Assembly: GCA_964496595.1 (NCBI GenBank)
Contig: CAZCAI010000105.1
Span: 1-17,569, forward strand
Direction of reading: 5' to 3'
From: JAAAOZ01 sp964496595
GTDB taxonomy: Bacteria > Chloroflexota > Anaerolineae > B4-G1 > SLSP01
Length of the DNA stretch: 17,569 bases
The notes below the pieces were generated by a model. The model saw only the letters and a program-made list of their open reading frames with translations, searched no databases and was not told the origin of the DNA. This document shows, in pieces, positions 15,543 through 17,569 of the stretch. The position numbers and the translations under genes were made by a program. Each line of letters opens with the position of its first letter. The first letter of the stretch is position 1.

Positions 15543-16043
15543 TCACGTCTGCGAGCGCGGATGCATCGTATCTTGCTCGTAATTCACATCCGCCGCCAGA
15601 TCGGCGGCCTGGGCCGCCTCCTTAGCCAGCGTATCGCACCGCTCGTTCTCCTCGTTCCCCGCGTGCGCCTTGACCCAGACAAACGCCACGTTGTGGGTCT
15701 CGCACAGCTCCAACAACTCCGCCCACAGATCCGCGTTGAGCGCCCGCTCCCGCTTATTCCGCATCCAGCCCTTGGAACGCCACCGCCTGGCCCAGCCCTT
15801 GGTGATGCCATTGACGAGATAGTTGGAATCGGTGTACAATGTGACCCGACACGGTTCCTGCAGGGCGCGCAGCCCTTCGATGGCGGCCAGCAACTCCATG
15901 CGATTGTTCGTCGTCCGCCGGAACCCGCCGGAAAGCTCCTTGCGATGCCCTTGATAAAGCAGGACGGCGCCGTAGCCGCCGGGGCCGGGATTCCCCAGCG
16001 AACTGCCGTCCGTGTAGATCGTGATGTGTTTGGATGAGGCCAT
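15543..16043 (-). CDS. rnhA: ribonuclease HI
   Basis: Cleaves RNA in RNA-DNA hybrids, for example at R-loops and Okazaki primers. The 166 aa protein has the full type 1 active site: D12 in IYTDGSSLGNPGPGG, E50 in NNRMELLAA, D72 in LYTDSNYLVNGI, H127 and D137 in WVKAHAGNEENERCDTLA. The basic handle region TKGWARRWRSKGWMRNKRE (81-99) is present, as in the Escherichia coli type. Length is slightly above the E. coli enzyme because of a polar C-terminal tail. AAGGAG (complement of 16049-16054) lies 5 nt before the ATG. It is a housekeeping gene on the opposite strand, unrelated to the glycan operon with which it converges. Confidence 0.97.
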   Translation of the reverse strand: MASSKHITIYTDGSSLGNPGPGGYGAVLLYQGHRKELSGGFRRTTNNRMELLAAIEGLRALQEPCRVTLYTDSNYLVNGITKGWARRWRSKGWMRNKRERALNADLWAELLELCETHNVAFVWVKAHAGNEENERCDTLAKEAAQAADLAADVNYEQDTMHPRSQT

Positions 16044-16048
16044 AAATT

Positions 16049-16055
16049 CTCCTTG
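16049..16055 (-). promoter_or_regulatory. ribosome binding site of rnhA
   Basis: On the minus strand CAAGGAG lies 5 nt before the rnhA ATG (complement of 16041-16043). Confidence 0.65.
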
Positions 16056-16059
16056 AAAA

Positions 16060-16129
16060 TCAGTTGAAAGTTACAAGTTGCACGTTGAAAGTTGTCTGAA
16101 GTCGCACGTCAAAAGTCAGAAAGTCCGAG
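16060..16129. repeat. degenerate heptamer tandem array upstream of rnhA
   Basis: On the plus strand GTT occurs every 7 bases at 16063, 16070, 16077, 16084 and 16091 (units such as CAAGTTG, CACGTTG, AAAGTTG). Then GTC recurs at 16094, 16101, 16108, 16115 and, after one extra base, 16123. Read on the minus strand the first half is AACNNNN: AACTTTC, AACGTGC, AACTTGT, AACTTTC. It resembles the short tandemly repeated heptamers known from cyanobacteria and, from memory, some Chloroflexi. It is not a CRISPR array. It lies in the 5' leader or promoter region of rnhA. Confidence 0.65.
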
Positions 16130-16332
16130 ACTTGCGCCTTTGCGTTGAGAGTTTGTTATCTTGGCTCTTCGGGAATTCGTCGGGCGCAATCGTACTATCC
16201 CATCCACAACCTTGTAACGACGTAAAAAAGGTCTGCGATCCCCACAAACGTGCAAATCCGCGCTGCTTTTAGGGCTATCCGGGGAGTTGTCCGGCGAAAT
16301 CCAAAAGACCCGTTATCTTGAGGTTTCGAATA
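16130..16332. other. intergenic region between rnhA and the lipoprotein gene
   Basis: Together with the heptamer array this is the only long non-coding stretch (16044-16332). It separates two divergent genes, so promoters for both should lie here. I found no -35/-10 pair with convincing sequence and spacing. It contains faint continuations of the GTT heptad (16144, 16151) and an A-run at 16223-16229. No tRNA or small ORF stands out. Confidence 0.4.
16318..16323 (+). promoter_or_regulatory. ribosome binding site deciding the lipoprotein start
   Basis: TTGAGG lies 9 nt before the ATG at 16333. The TTG in it could itself be read as a start in the same frame, but it has no Shine-Dalgarno sequence upstream, and starting at 16333 gives a clean short basic lipoprotein signal. 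Confidence 0.5.
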
Positions 16333-17529
16333 ATGAGAAAATTGCATATTATTTTTGGGATATGGATCATCGTGTGGGGATTGGCCGCCTGCGCGCCGCC
16401 GGCCCCCGACGCAATGCCGGAGGAGGGGGTGGGCGAGGGCCTCGCTGCGCCGACGGCGACCGTTGCGTCTGAGATGCAAGCCACGCTGCCGACGGTGACG
16501 CCCGCTCCATTCGAGTCGTCTGCGTCGCCCGAAGAGACAGCCGCCTCAGTCCCGTCGACCGAGCCTGCTGCGCCGGAGGCGGCGGCGCCGGGAGCGGCGG
16601 TGCGCGAGCACACCGTCCAGCCGGGCGAGACGCTGTTAGGCCTGGCGATGGCCTATGACGTCCCGATGGCGGCGATCCAACTCCAGAACGATCTGGGGGA
16701 GGGCACGACCGTGCAGGCGGGTCAGAGCTTGGCGATTCCGCCCGGCGTGGGCTGGGAGGGCGCCTCGCCCTTCTGGATCGTGCACGAGGTGGGGGAGGGC
16801 GAGACCCTGAGCGAGATCGCGGCGCGCTATGGCTTGGGGATCAGCACACTCCAGGGCGTGAATGGCCTCACCGACGCCGATTACCTGGCGGTGGGAGCAT
16901 CCTTGATCCTGCCTTTAGATGCGCCCAAGGAGATCGTCGCCGCTGAGCACGCGCCTACGCCCACGCCGCTGCCGCCGCCGACGGCCACCCCCGTGCCCAC
17001 GCTCGCGCCGACCGCCACCGAGACGCCCTCTCCAGAAGAGGGAGAGGGATCGGGCGAGGAGACGCCAACGCCGACCGCGCCGGCCCCCGATCCGACCGAA
17101 GCGCCGGTAGAACCGCCGCCGGGCGATGACATGGCCGCGCTCGCCGCCGAGATCTTCCGCCTGATCAACGTGGAGCGCGCGGCGTACGGGTTGGCCCCGC
17201 TGAGCTATAACGCCACGCTGGCGCGGGCCGCGCAACTCCACGCCGAGGATTGTTATGAGCGCGGCTGGTGTGGGCACACCGGCTCGGATGGCTCCACGAT
17301 GAAGGAGCGCATCATTCGCGCCGGCTACGATCCCGCCCGCTGGTCGGAGTGCTGGGCGTGGCATCGGACGCCGGCGAAGGCCGTCTTCGCCTGGATGGAC
17401 GAGGTGCCGCCGAACGATCCCCACCGCCGCACGCTGCTCAGCACCTGGCTCACCGAGGTGGGCGTCGGCGTGATGCCCGGCAATGGGCACGGCTACTACT
17501 TCATCGCCGATTTTGGCAAGCCAAAATAA
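16333..17529 (+). CDS. LysM-LysM-CAP domain lipoprotein
   Basis: Predicted cell-wall-binding lipoprotein of 398 aa. MRKLHIIFGIWIIVWGLAAC is a lipoprotein signal with lipobox LAAC (C20 lipidated). A low-complexity Ala/Pro/Thr stretch follows (21-88). Two LysM domains bind peptidoglycan or chitin-like glycans: HTVQPGETLLGLAMAYDV (93-110) and HEVGEGETLSEIAARYGL (151-168). A Thr/Pro-rich linker spans 206-264, then a CAP/SCP (YkwD-like) domain from about 267, with INVERAAYGLAPL (278-290), H303, E339, H364 in NDPHRRTLL and the closing VGVGV...YYFIADFG. The function of bacterial CAP domains is largely unknown. The ATG at 16333 is preferred over an in-frame TTG at 16318, because TTGAGG (16318-16323) can serve as ribosome site 9 nt away. 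Confidence 0.93.
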   Translation: MRKLHIIFGIWIIVWGLAACAPPAPDAMPEEGVGEGLAAPTATVASEMQATLPTVTPAPFESSASPEETAASVPSTEPAAPEAAAPGAAVREHTVQPGETLLGLAMAYDVPMAAIQLQNDLGEGTTVQAGQSLAIPPGVGWEGASPFWIVHEVGEGETLSEIAARYGLGISTLQGVNGLTDADYLAVGASLILPLDAPKEIVAAEHAPTPTPLPPPTATPVPTLAPTATETPSPEEGEGSGEETPTPTAPAPDPTEAPVEPPPGDDMAALAAEIFRLINVERAAYGLAPLSYNATLARAAQLHAEDCYERGWCGHTGSDGSTMKERIIRAGYDPARWSECWAWHRTPAKAVFAWMDEVPPNDPHRRTLLSTWLTEVGVGVMPGNGHGYYFIADFGKPK

Positions 17530-17569
17530 TCTTCTCAGCCCCTTGCGAAGGTTAAGCGAGAGCCTTTCA

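Noticed and set aside
15541..15556. Possible terminator hairpin GCTC...GAGC between the operon and rnhA
   Set aside because: Only a 4 bp stem, located inside rnhA and without a T-run on either strand.
16060..16129. Heptamer array considered as a CRISPR array
   Set aside because: No conserved direct repeat of 20-40 bases and no spacers; the unit is only 7 bases and degenerate.
16132..16198. Promoter-like hexamers (TTGCGC/TTATCT and TTGGCT/TACTAT)
   Set aside because: Poor matches to consensus, and the second pair has 26 bases between the boxes.
17542..17567. Possible terminator hairpin GAAGG...CCTTT after the lipoprotein gene
   Set aside because: Five pairs with one wobble and an 11-base loop, no T-run, and the window ends there.

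Overview
The window looks like a piece of a GC-rich bacterial chromosome, most likely Chloroflexota (Anaerolineae-like). The evidence is indirect. A secreted protein ends in a VFLPLVLRR tail of a kind I associate with secreted Chloroflexi proteins. A lipoprotein combines LysM and CAP domains with a Thr/Pro-rich linker. An intergenic array of AACNNNN heptamers (minus strand) is also present. No marker gene settles the taxonomy.

Positions 1 to 15535 are one dense plus-strand gene run with 13 genes. Neighbours mostly overlap by 4 or 8 bp, and the largest gap is 27 bp, so it reads as one operon for building a surface glycan. In order: the 3' end of a small helical protein, two GT4 glycosyltransferases, a PAPS-dependent sulfotransferase, a large secreted FG-GAP beta-propeller protein, two SAM methyltransferases, a GT2, a divergent GT4-like enzyme, a multi-spanning GT-C-like membrane protein, a second copy of the small helical protein, two more GT4s and a second GT2. 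Together these could assemble a glycan and decorate it with sulfate and methyl groups; the GT-C-like protein could act on lipid-linked sugar at the membrane. The secreted beta-propeller protein is a plausible acceptor or partner. No flippase, polymerase or ABC exporter lies in the window.

The operon converges on rnhA (RNase H1, minus strand) with a 7 bp gap. After a 289 bp intergenic region holding the heptamer array, a LysM-LysM-CAP lipoprotein gene on the plus strand closes the window.

The most interesting signal is a recurring helical module with the signature P(L/I)LG...HxLxVYYVNxLAxxQxxxN. It occurs as two stand-alone proteins, each translationally coupled to a GT4 gene, and a recognisable relative is fused to the C-terminus of the sulfotransferase. 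It may be a scaffold or membrane tether for glycan enzymes. Other points: a GTAG-plus-hairpin (REP-like) palindrome inserted in frame in one of these small genes; two low-GC islands, around the sulfotransferase and the GT-C-like gene, whose edges fall inside flanking genes; and a duplicated small-protein plus GT4 layout at the two ends of the operon.
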